NCBI RefSeq assembly: GCF_030269925.1
Contig: NC_085111.1
Coordinates: forward strand, 5,014,142-5,078,141
Direction: 5' to 3'
DNA from: Bombyx mori
Lineage: Eukaryota; Arthropoda; Insecta; Lepidoptera; Bombycidae
Length of the DNA stretch: 64,000 bases
Shown here: positions 54,445 through 64,000 of the stretch, one piece after another
Layout of the letters: each line of letters starts with the position of its first letter
Numbering within the stretch: the first letter of the stretch is position 1
Translations under genes and position numbers: made by a program
Notes under the pieces: model-generated
The model's database searches: none
Seen by the model: only the letters and a program-made list of their open reading frames with translations
Told to the model about the DNA's origin: nothing

Positions 54445-54724
54445 GCCTATTGCCTTACATCCGGCAATAATGACACTATAAGCGGCTTTTGGAGTAGGTA
54501 CCATCTGGCCAACAAACAAACGGCGCGTTACCAACGATTTATAGCTTTTAAAATCGCTCAAACCTTTATCCGATTACGTTAATGCTTACTAGAACAATAT
54601 TTATTTACGTAATGACGTTTTGCGTAATAAATTATATTCGATAAATACTTGCACAATATTGTTTGATTCGATTTGTGCTGACCTGGTAGATGGACTATGG
54701 TCTGGTGAGGTTATTCATACCTAA

Positions 54725-55086
54725 TCTATGCATATAAATAAAATTGGAGTGTCTGTTTGTAATATCGAAATAGCCTCTTTTTACTACATGCATATGAATA
54801 TATATTTACGGTACATACAACAAAATAACATTTTTTACAATTTATGTCTGTCTGTCCGTCTGTCTGTTTGTTCCGGCTAATCTCTGGAACGGCTGGACCG
54901 ATTTTGACGGGACTTTCACTGACAGATAGTTTATGATATAAGAAGTAACTTGGGCTACTTTTTTTAGACTAGCTTCGCCCCGCGGCGTCACCTGCGGTAC
55001 GACAATAATTGCGGGTAACATCGCGGGACTCAACTATCAATAATAAAATTTAATGTTTCCAAAGCGAAGCGAGGGCGGGTCTCTAG
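54725..55086 (+). mobile_element. Non-autonomous Helitron-like element (type 3)
   Basis: A|TCTATGCATATAAATAAAAT ... GCGAAGCGAGGGCGGG-TCTCTAG|T. Contains a TGTC-rich simple repeat and CTGGAACGGCTGGACCGATT, a phrase shared with type 1. Confidence 0.65.
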
Positions 55087-55281
55087 TTGTACATAAATTA
55101 TTTACAGTATTAACATTTTAAAGAGGTAAATTTTTTTGAGTTATTATTACATTCGCAAGTTTTAATAAGTACAGTTTTTAGTGATGGTTACTTTAAATAG
55201 ACGCGTCATTTGTGGAATCAAAATTTTAACATAAAAGAAATATGTTTCTTGATATCTAATACATAATATTATGTACATATT

Positions 55282-55451
55282 GTTTTTGTTATTGCTTAGA
55301 TGTGTGGACGAGTTTACAGCCCACCTGGAGTTAAGTGGTTACTGTAGCCCATAGACATCTACAACGTAAATGCGCCATCCACCTTGAGATATAAGTATAT
55401 AAGTTCTAAGGTCTCAGTATAGTTACAACGGCTGCCCCACCCTTCAAACCG
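55282..55451 (-). mobile_element. Family A copy, 5'-truncated
   Basis: TTTTTGTTATTGCTTAGATG to CACCCTTCAAACCGAG; contains a small duplication TATAAGTATATAAG. Confidence 0.75.
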
Positions 55452-56253
55452 AGTGAAGTTTATGATCTACGGTTCTATGAATTGAAGATTAGGACGAAGT
55501 TCCTGTTTAAATTAAAATTATAGCATTATTAGACAGGCCGTGAACTATCGCCCGTGCATGCAAAAAAGTGAAGCCGTGATATACCTATAGTAACCACATT
55601 AAAACACTAATAGGATTGTTATCTCACCTTATTTTATAGAGATTAAATCGATTAATCGATTTAGTTATATTTTTTTAATTTCAGAATCGAGAAACAATTA
55701 ATTTTTTTGAGTATCTAAATAAACCTACTATTTATAAGCAGGTTTGAAATTTTTTTTTTGTTGATTTGAAACGCGAAACATAAATGTCATAGCTGATATC
55801 TTCAAAAAGCAATCATCTATGAAGACACATCCCTTAATCCGAAAGGCATGGCTTGCTTTGTGTTTGACACTGACAGAACGTACCGATGAACTCAACATTT
55901 ATTAAATTATTCCATCATAAAATTGTCTTAAATTCGACAAAATCTTTATGGTACTTCATACCATCAGGCACAATTCGAACTACCAATATTTCCAGGGATT
56001 TGTGTTTATCGATCACTGTTATTGTACTAAGTAAGTAATAGTTTATATCTATCTTAAATATACGACGATTCATAATACAACATAACCTCAGTACTGCCAT
56101 ATTAGGGTTAAGTAAATTAATGTTTCTGTAAATAACGATTATAATAATTGAAACTACGAAATACGTATGTCAACGTGCCTCTGACTTTATTGCGTCAGAC
56201 GTTTGTAAATTTATAACAAAATAAAGATGTTAGATTCAGAACGAAAAGCATAA
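55452..56253. other. Intergenic DNA, nothing identified
   Basis: AT-rich; no gene or repeat family recognised. Confidence 0.45.
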
Positions 56254-56433
56254 GCGGTGTTTCCCGAGCCCTATGACATGTCCTTCTTCAAACGAGGCTT
56301 GTGGAGAGTATTAAACGGTAGGCAGCGGCTTGGCTCTGCCTTGGCCTGGCATTGCTGAAGTCCATGGGCGATGGTAACCACTCACCATCAGGTGGGCCTT
56401 ATGCTCATCCGCCTACAAGGGCAATAAAAAAAA
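56254..56433 (+). mobile_element. Family C LINE 3' fragment
   Basis: CGGTGTTTCCCGAGCCCTAT, GGCAGCGGCTTGGCTCTGCC, CTACAAGGGCAATAAAAAAA. Confidence 0.8.
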
Positions 56434-56842
56434 TAATTAATAAATCATATAATTTGTAGTTTCTTATTGAATTATGTCCACGATGTGATGTCTTTTTGTG
56501 GCAACATCTCCGGCACCGAGATTAATTTAATCCAGTACACCTAAGCCGGGTTTTTATAGTTGTAACATTTTATCTTTTCTGATAAAAACGTGCATCGGCG
56601 CGTGAGTAACTCGAAGCCTAAAGAACTTCGTTTAAAAAATAAAAAGAAATATTACTATTCGCACATACGGTACTATAAAGTCACGCAATTTTTGTTAACA
56701 CTGAATTGAGTATAGAAAATACATTTTTTAATAGTTATTAGTGAGACAAGAGAAATGTTTGCTTTTACTGATGAAGTTTAAAGTTGTAGTTTAAATATTA
56801 TTTTATTTCTATAGTCTAGCAGAACTATAATATATAATAAGA
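56434..56842. other. Intergenic DNA, nothing identified
   Basis: AT-rich. Confidence 0.4.
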
Positions 56843-57135
56843 CTAGCTGACCCGGCAGACTTCGCAGTGCCCCAATCGATAAAAAAAAACCTAAGCTTTT
56901 GTATAAAATTAATTTAAAACAAACAAGAGGAATCCGTCCGACGGTGGACACATAAAAGGAAAAAGAAAATTGTTATTTTTATTTAATTCCGAGCATTTTC
57001 ATATTTATCTACCTTTTATAACCTCTGGACTTCCACAAATAATTCAAGATCAAAATTAGCCAAATCGGTCCAGCCGTTCTCGAGTTTTAGCGAGACTGAC
57101 GAACAGCAATTCATTTTTATATATATATATATAGA
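56843..57135 (-). mobile_element. Non-autonomous Helitron-like element (type 1), complete
   Basis: On the minus strand it starts A|TCTATATATATATATA and ends GCCGGGTCAGCTAG|T. Third copy of the type found at 26590 and 35992. Confidence 0.75.
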
Positions 57136-57227
57136 TGTTAAATTTTCCAACGTTTCTCATGAAAAATTCTATAATTTGCATAAGTGACGTTATCGCACCG
57201 GTATGTGCGTACTATAAAAGAACTATT

Positions 57228-57436
57228 CTTTTTTTTTTTTTATTGCCCTTGTAGGCAGACGAGCATACGGCCCACCTGATGGTGAGTGGTTACCGTCGCC
57301 CATGGACTTCAGCAATGCCAGGGGCAGAGCCAAGCCGCTGCCTACCGCTTAATACTCTCCACAAGCCTCGTTTGAAGAAGGACATGTCATAGCGCTCGGG
57401 AAACACCGTGGAGAGGAGCTCATTCCATAGCCGGAG
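57228..57436 (-). mobile_element. Family C LINE 3' fragment
   Basis: Poly-T, ATTGCCCTTGTAGGCAGACG to GAGCTCATTCCATAGCCGGA. Confidence 0.85.
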
Positions 57437-57467
57437 GTGTTCCATATTCGAGGTGTGTGTTCATTTG

Positions 57468-57640
57468 TTTCTTATTGCTTAGACTAATGACTGAGCTCTC
57501 TTAGTAACAATTAAGCGGTAACAGGATACCCAAAATGTAACGTGGTTGCCTCCACTCACCTTGAGTCATGAGGTTCAATTCTCAGCCCGCTGTCCGATTG
57601 CTCTATCCGGAACGCGTGACCGCATACCGGAAGGACACAG
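57468..57640 (-). mobile_element. Family A copy, old
   Basis: TTCTTATTGCTTAGACTAAT, CCAAAATGTAACGTGGTTGC, CCACTCACCTTGAGTCATGA. Heavily mutated. Confidence 0.4.
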
Positions 57641-58983
57641 CAAAAATAAAATCTATAATATAATCCTGAAACGAATTGTTCTGAATGGTCCGACAACTGT
57701 AATTTCAAAAGCATGGACTTGTTTAAAGTCGCCGGCCTTAATTTCATTGCTTAAAGCAGTGAAGAGCTTTTTCAAAGTGCACCAGATGCCTTCAGATGGT
57801 GGTCTTGAAACAGGTTCCTAGGCGATTTACTATTAGGACTGAAAATATCTATTTAGTTTTGTGAATAATTGATGTTGTGTAGAAAGCTTAATATAAATAT
57901 GTATTACGCATGGTTCATAGTCATAGTCGAACTTGCAATTATTGTATAATTGTGAAGTAATAATCGATTATCGATTGACATATTTTTGTTCATTTTGTTT
58001 GTTTCAATAAATAAAAGAATGCTTTTCGTTAATTTAAAAAAACGACCATTGTTGTTTATTATATTTTGTATCAAAGAAAAAACTCTACTATGCATTCATT
58101 TAGTATATATACATTTTTGTAAGTGTGTATCAAGTTGAAAACATAGAAGAAAGTGCCAAAATGAAGACTAATGTCAATTAAAGAAATAATAAGGAATGAC
58201 CGTTTTTCTGACAGTTTTTTATACATACTTGCATTTTACACGAGAACATAACATTTATACCAATTGTAACGTATTATATTTACATATAATATATATTACA
58301 GGATACCGAAATTAGATTGTTGAATGAAACTATAATGTATTAATCAAAAAAACAATCAAGAAACATTTAAAAGAATTCAAAACAACAAGAGAACATAATT
58401 TCCACTGTTCTAGCATAATAAAAAGTATGTACATTTTTCGTCAGCATTTTAATAAGACTACATTAAAAATGTCAGTCACACGTATGCATCAATTACGTTC
58501 GAGTTCTTGGCTCTCATTTAAAAAATCTCAAATTGTAATGACACCGTTATTTCAAACCTTATTATCTATACGTTAACTTTACGTTTTTAACACGATTTTT
58601 AAGTTTGTCCTGTATCACATAGACCTTTATTAAACAGGTCAAACACTCTGACACATACAATTCTCATGTAAAAAGATGTTTCAAACGTAATTTTGACCAG
58701 TTTCAAGTCGTCCGATTAACTTGAAAATTTGTAAGCGGATAATAAATTTATTACTCCGTCTCAATATTTCCCCTAGGATTATCAGAAAAAAAAAATCGAT
58801 TTGTTGCCCAAGCGTGCTTTTGTAGTATTTATACTACTTTAATTTAAACTGAGGCGAAACGAGTTAAATGATTGCCATTAAACTCATGTATTACATATTA
58901 TTTAATCATCTTGATTAAAGGGAACACAAATTTAAAACTGCCAAGTAAATTTTCAAAAACTCACTGAACGCAACAACATTATT
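57641..58983. other. Intergenic DNA, nothing identified
   Basis: AT-rich; short frames at 57546-57821 and 57904-58095 lack support. Confidence 0.45.
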
Positions 58984-58994
58984 CGTGACGTCAT

Positions 58995-59143
58995 CATCAT
59001 CATCATCAACAGCCCACAGTCGTCCACTGCTGGACATAGGCCTCTCCCAATCTACACCACTGAGCCCGGTCTGCTGCTCTCCTCATCCACTTCTTGCCGG
59101 CCACCGTGCGGAGGTCATCGCACCATCTAGCCAGGGGGCGTCA
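58995..59143 (-). mobile_element. RTE-like LINE, 5'-truncated, with ORF C-terminus
   Basis: The minus strand encodes ARWCDDLRTVAGKKWMRRAA, DRAQWCRLGEAYVQQWTTVG then C and a stop, followed by a GATGATGAT tail. Perfect 11-bp target-site duplication CGTGACGTCAT (58984-58994, 59144-59154). Confidence 0.8.
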
Positions 59144-59154
59144 CGTGACGTCAT

Positions 59155-59929
59155 TTGGGGCCAAAAAGCATAAAGCGCCGTGATTATATTCACTGTTATA
59201 AAATGCAAATCATTAATATTTCAAAATACTGAATAACTACTAATTGGATTGTTTTAGTTAGCATTCTGCTTTACCTTGCGGGCTGCTGATTACGCCACAC
59301 ACCCATGAATAACAAATTAATTCGAAGCTAAAGATTTTGTTGCATATATTTCTTGATTTAATTTTAGTTTAATGTCAGATGTTTAAGAAATACCCACAAA
59401 GGCTGGAGTTGATTTAATTCGCGATGTTACATCAATCCGAATTTGAAATAAATCTTGTGGAGCCATTAAAAAGGCATGTCTTTGTATTTTCAACTTTCAT
59501 ATTGTTCAATGCACACACAATATCTTAAATATAACTTATAAATAAAAAACTTAGCAAAATGATTGTACTTTATACGAATGTTTTATCTAATGTATTGTAT
59601 TATATAATTGAACCTTTAAAGTCGAGTTCAAATTGTACATTTGTAAATATCGTAATACTTTAGAAATGTGAATATATGAGTGATTATTATAAAATAGTTG
59701 TTTCATTTCATCCTAATTGCAAGTAAGTATTCTGTAATAAGTAATAGTAATAAGTTTTTACCTATGAAGTTGCCGTTTTACAATACTGGCCAATTGAAAC
59801 GTCATTTAAGTATGGCTGGCAATAAACGCTAACTTCAATGAATTTAATTTTTTAAACGTGGAATTTTATTTCAAATTCAGTCATTTGTTAATTAATTATC
59901 GTATTGTTTTCACTACATTTGTCTCTTTT
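59155..59929. other. Intergenic DNA, nothing identified
   Basis: AT-rich, no element recognised. Confidence 0.45.
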
Positions 59930-60970
59930 TCATAAAAATGGACACTATAAAAATACGAGTCATTATTTAATATGTACGAGGTCTATCGCGGTAGCAATGC
60001 CGCACAAACGGCTCACAATATTAATGACGTGTACGGAGTAAACACTGCAAACGAACTCACAACTCGTTATTGGTTTGAAAGCTTCGCACATTGAAATTGT
60101 GATCTAGAAAATGAATCTCGTGGTCGCCCGAATTCTAAAGTCAACAAGGACGAATCAAAGGCGATAGTGGAAGCTGACGATACTCAATCTAGCGTTGATT
60201 AAGTTAGTAGCAATTTTCAAAGTTAGTATCAAAAATCTTCTGACGTATTTGAGTCTTTGAGTGGAATTGGAAAGTTAAAAAAACTTGATAAGTTGGTGCC
60301 GCAGGATCTGAACGATCGCCAGCGCGATGAACACGTTATGGTATACCTTGCGTTGCTTAACAGCACAGAAACGAAGGGATTTTGAACCGTATTGTCACTT
60401 GCGATGAAAATTGATTATTTTTGATAATAGTAGGCGGTTATCGTGTTGGTTAGACCCTGGTTTTGCACTTACGTAATATTCCAAAAGAAAAGTTACCCCT
60501 AAAAAAGTCACGGTCACTGTTTGGCGGTCCAGTGCCGGTGTCGTTCATCGCAGGCTCTTATTCTATGGCACCAGTGTTACCGTAGATGTATACTGTGAGG
60601 AATTGAACAAAATAATGGAGAAACTTGCGGATCTCGGGCTAGTCTTGGTAATTCGTCCCCGCTGCTTCTGCTCGACAAAACCCGGCCTCATAAGGCACAA
60701 CAGACGGTATTTAAGGTACAAGGGTTTGAAGTTTTGCATCATACACAGTACTCACCAGACCTTGCCGACAGACTTCTATTTTTTTCCAAAGTTTGGATAA
60801 TTTCTTGGTAAGGAAAAACTTCAATAACCGAGTACAAAATGAATTTGAGTGTGACTTGTATGCCTTGAAAAGAGTTTGTTGGTTCTCGTACACGTATCTT
60901 CTTTAAGAAGGCCATTGAAAAATTACCATTGGGCTGACGGAAATGTATCGATACCATGGGTTCACATTAA
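59930..60970 (+). pseudogene. Mariner-like transposon, dead transposase
   Basis: Blocks of a mariner transposase appear in order across several frames: VYRGSNAAQTAHNINDVYG, RYWFESFAH, SKAIVEADDTQSS, VPQDLNDRQRDEH, KVTVTVWRSSAGVVH, VDVYCEELNKIMEKL, then a C-terminal PLG-RKCIDTMGSH. Many stops and frameshifts. The family is the same as the remnant at 4390-5390. Confidence 0.7.
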
Positions 60971-62318
60971 AATATATAGAAATAAAAAAATAAAGAAAAG
61001 TAAAGACCTAATATAATGAGCCGTTTTCTATCCTCGAAGACGATGTGAGCTAACTTGCCTATGGTATTAATTTCAGCTAATTCTACAACCACTTTTGTTC
61101 CCTAATATTGATGTAATGTAGTAATTTTATAAATTTTTTATTCTAATTCTAAGACTAAGCGACAGAACCAAACAATAACTTGCTAAATTCCGAAAGACTC
61201 AATAAAGTCATTTTATCGCAATCGTTAATCATTTATCTTCATCATACGGAATCCCAGTGGTATTTCGACAACCACACTCCCTCTTTACAAAGCATCGAGT
61301 CTGTAATTACTTCCCCTATCGACCGAAGAGCACATACGAGTGCTTCATTACCGCAATATACGTCAGTGGTGAGCATTTTTCAAAATAGTCCAAAATATGT
61401 TGAACCTTTTGTGGGCCCAACTATGAATGCAGTTCACGAATCAACAAATATCAAGCTAATGTATATTTTAATTTACAAATGGTCCCAGAAAAATTTAATA
61501 ACCACATGCCTATTAAAATTAGGCATATACTTAAATACTCCGTACATTAAATGGCTTCAATACCACATCTATCTTAAAGATTGACCCTAACTAGAAATCG
61601 AACCCAGAACTCGTTAAGTCACTAACCTATCATCAAGGCGCTCAGAAATTTTAGTAGCCATAGCCAAAGTACTAAATGCAAGTGAAATGGTTTCCTATCG
61701 AAATACTAACACTCTAATGAAGGTGCTTCTAGGTAATTACAGGTATTTAATTTATTATACATATTTATTTTTAAGAAAAGATAACACATTCGTCTGGGAT
61801 CGGCGGCTTGTTTAACTTCTCTGACATTGAATGAAATCAACTTATAGTGGTCGTCTTTACAATACCCTCTTTAGGATTCCGAAACAATATACATCCCCTA
61901 TTTCCTATTACAGCGTCCAATGTTATCTGGATTAAAGGTGCCTAGTCACAGAAGTAATGGTTTATATTAGCAAAATATATTAATCGAGTCGTGTCAAGCG
62001 AAATATTTTTGGAGTACGACTAAAAAAGTAGAACCAAGAAAGAAACTCGTCTGAAAATAGTTTTATGGTAATGCAGGTAAAATATGTATGCAAGTTTTAC
62101 TCTGTAGAGTTATTTGTTGTTTTTAACTTAATGAGTACGTTGAATCTGTGCTAAAACTTGTAAATCAACAAGTGCTTGCCAGTTTTTTCATATCAGTATT
62201 TAAAAAGAAGGAAATGAACACCAGTATTCGTGTGTTACTGTGACATGACGAAGAGCTTGGGCACTGAGTGATTTAAGCCAGAGTTTTTCTGATTTGCACG
62301 TGTCTCAGACTTCGAGAC
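60971..62318. other. Intergenic DNA, nothing identified
   Basis: The open frame at 61180-61584 (+, 134 codons) matches no family; its composition fits random AT-rich DNA. Confidence 0.35.
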
Positions 62319-62472
62319 TTTTTATTGCATGATGTTATTCCTTCACCGCGGAAGTCAATCGTGGACATTTGTTGAGTACGTTTCATTCGAAAAATTGGTA
62401 CCCGCCTGGGATTCGAACATCGGTGCATCGCTTAACACGAATGCACAGGACGTCTTATCCTTTAGGCCACGA
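62319..62472 (-). mobile_element. tRNA-derived SINE
   Basis: On the minus strand: GTCGTCGTGGCCTAAAGGAT (A box TGGCCTAAAGG), then ATGTTCGAATCCCAGG (B box GTTCGAATCC), body to CATCATGCAATAAAAAG. The tRNA-like head lacks a foldable acceptor stem, so this is a SINE and not a tRNA gene. Confidence 0.65.
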
Positions 62473-63209
62473 CGACTTCAAAGTCCAACGAATTGTATTG
62501 TATAACGGCTGTCTTCGCTTTTAATCGGCATGACTGCCTCTCATATGAAATAGATTAGGAACTACCACAAAGTACGGATTCACTATTCATTCTGCCAGCA
62601 ATAAAATAGTATTAAACGATTAAATGAAACGCATTGTGGTATGATATGGTGGTGGTGTGATATGGTATACTGACAAAATATAGGTATATAAAACGTGAAA
62701 CTTTTTTTTTCAATTCCTTAATGATTGTTCTTACATACATTACTGCTTCAAACTGAAACTATGTACTCTAACGTTAGTTACATTACGTTTTTATTACAAA
62801 ACAACATCCGCTAATTACTAACAGGAATTTCCGTGTATTAATATCCTAGCGCTTAAACGGTATGCAAATAAAACGGTAGATTTATTGCCTCATGTGCGTT
62901 TATTTAACCGCTAATTTCGTGGCCCTAATTAATATAACAGAACGTCATTGACCTAAACGATATGATAGGATTTTCTCGTTCCAAAAATCGTTTCGAAATT
63001 GATATCGTATATTGTAATTATTGTTTAATTTTTCAGCAATCCACTTTTTTTTTGGGTTCATTGTTGACTTAACATGTTTCATTTCGGCTAAGGATATTAA
63101 AGGACATCCACACAATGAAAATAAACTGATTACTTTGGTCTCCAACCGTATTAAACTCGACTTAAAACGCCCTTGTTCATGTCCTTAAATAATTTCAGTC
63201 GAATTTATT
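62473..63209. other. Intergenic DNA, nothing identified
   Basis: AT-rich; no repeat family recognised. Confidence 0.4.
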
Positions 63210-63264
63210 CTTGAAGTGTCAGGAAGACAGCAGCGCTTTAAACAAAATCTTCCAAAAATACTAA

Positions 63265-64000
63265 TCTTCTCCTACCGAATTTCACGATGACAAGGCTGAG
63301 CTGCTGGCCGATGCACTGCAAGAGCAGTGCACCACCAGCACTCAACACGCGGACCCCGAACACACCGAGTTAGTCGACAGGGAGGTCGAGCGCAGAGCTT
63401 CCCTGCCGCCCTCGGACGCGTTACCCCCCATTACCACTGACGAAGTTAGAGACGCGATCCACAACCTCCAACCTAGGAAGGCATCCGGCTCCGACGGCAT
63501 CCGCAACCGCGCGCTAAAACTCTTGCCAGTCCAACTGATAGCAATGTTGGCTACAATTTTAAATGCCGCTATGACGCACTGCATCTTTCCCGCGGTGTGG
63601 AAAGAAGCGGACGTTATCGGTATACATAAGCCGGGCAAACCGACAAACGAAACTTCTAGTTACCGTCCGATTAGTCTCCTCCCGACGATAGGAAAAATTT
63701 ACGAACGGCTCCTTAGGAAACGCCTCTGGGATTTTGTTATCGCGAACAAAATTCTCATAGACGAACAGTTCGGATTCCGCTCTAAACACTCGTGCGTACA
63801 ACAAGTGCACCGCCTCACGGAGCACATCCTGATAGGACTAAATAGGCGTAAACAAATCCCGACCGGCGCCCTCTTCTTCGACATCGCGAAGGCGTTCGAC
63901 AAAGTCTGGCACAACGGTTTAATTTACAAACTGTACAACATGGGAGTGCCAGACAGACTCGTGCTCATCATACGAGACTTCTTGTCGAACCGTTCGTTTC
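63265..64000 (+). CDS. Non-LTR (Jockey-clade-like) reverse transcriptase, 5'-truncated, continues past window
   Basis: One uninterrupted frame runs from about 63265 to the window end with no stop: DDKAELLADALQEQC, LVDREVERRASLPPSDALPP, ITTDEVRDAIHNLQPRKASG, SDGIRNRALKLLP, TSSYRPISLLPTIGKIYERL, EQFGFRSKHSCVQQVHRLTE, GALFFDIAKAFDKVWHNGLI. The RPISLL, QFGFR and AFDKVWH motifs correspond to the N-terminal RT blocks up to the first catalytic aspartate region. The YxDD block would lie outside. The upstream endonuclease is absent: a stop occurs at about 63263 and sequence from ~63210 (EDSSALNKIFQKY) looks like decayed continuation. Frame integrity suggests a fairly young copy. Confidence 0.85.

Noticed and set aside
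61180..61584. 134-codon + strand frame
   Set aside because: No domain, signal or repeat match, no splice context, and composition of AT-rich intergenic DNA; not enough to call a gene.
62393..62470. tRNA gene on the minus strand
   Set aside because: A and B boxes are present but acceptor and anticodon stems do not form a proper cloverleaf and a SINE body with A tail follows.

Overview
The window looks like lepidopteran nuclear DNA, most likely a Bombyx-type silkworm. It is AT-rich, has GT-AG introns, one host gene with a 40-kb first intron, and dozens of short retroposons that I recognise as the kinds that dominate silkworm introns. Species assignment is by recall, not by a search.

Host genes: two, both on the + strand. 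(1) Positions 1-2911 hold the last two coding exons of a gene whose 5' part lies outside the window. It encodes a long Pro/Val/Glu/Thr-rich low-complexity protein with a lysine-rich C-terminus; I do not recognise it. (2) Positions 7047-53474 hold a complete six-exon gene for a RYK/Derailed-family Wnt receptor pseudokinase of 542 residues: signal peptide, WIF domain, tetrabasic motif, one membrane helix and a kinase domain with DNA in place of DFG. Splice phases agree at all five junctions. The signal-peptide exon is separated from the rest by a 40,288-bp intron. The remaining exons cluster at 47.4-53.5 kb.

Mobile DNA fills much of the rest. Family A is a ~240-bp SINE-like repeat with a fixed 5' end (ACTGGTGGTAGGA) and an A tail after GCAAT; it has about 20 copies on both strands. 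Family B is a ~300-bp SINE-like repeat ending GGTAGG-A(n). Family C is the 3' end of a CR1/Jockey-like LINE ending GGGCAAT-A(n). Also present are RTE-like LINE C-termini, a Jockey-like reverse transcriptase entering the right edge (63.2-64.0 kb), two dead mariner copies, six Helitron-like elements (five with the A|T insertion signature), a tRNA-derived SINE, several foldback elements, a small LTR retrotransposon with identical 268-bp LTRs (13.8-16.5 kb), and an unidentified 1.34-kb unit in tandem (41.7-44.4 kb) bracketed by a 9-bp direct repeat.

Most notable points: exon 2 of the receptor gene, which carries the core of the WIF domain, sits between two oppositely oriented copies of family B less than 80 nt away on each side, a layout expected to fold into a long hairpin around the exon. 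The tandem 1.34-kb unit carries paired stem-loops and matches nothing I know. The LTR element has non-canonical ends, a strong hairpin where a primer-binding site should be, and an internal minisatellite. Downstream of the receptor gene (53.5-63.2 kb) I see no host gene, only repeats and AT-rich DNA.
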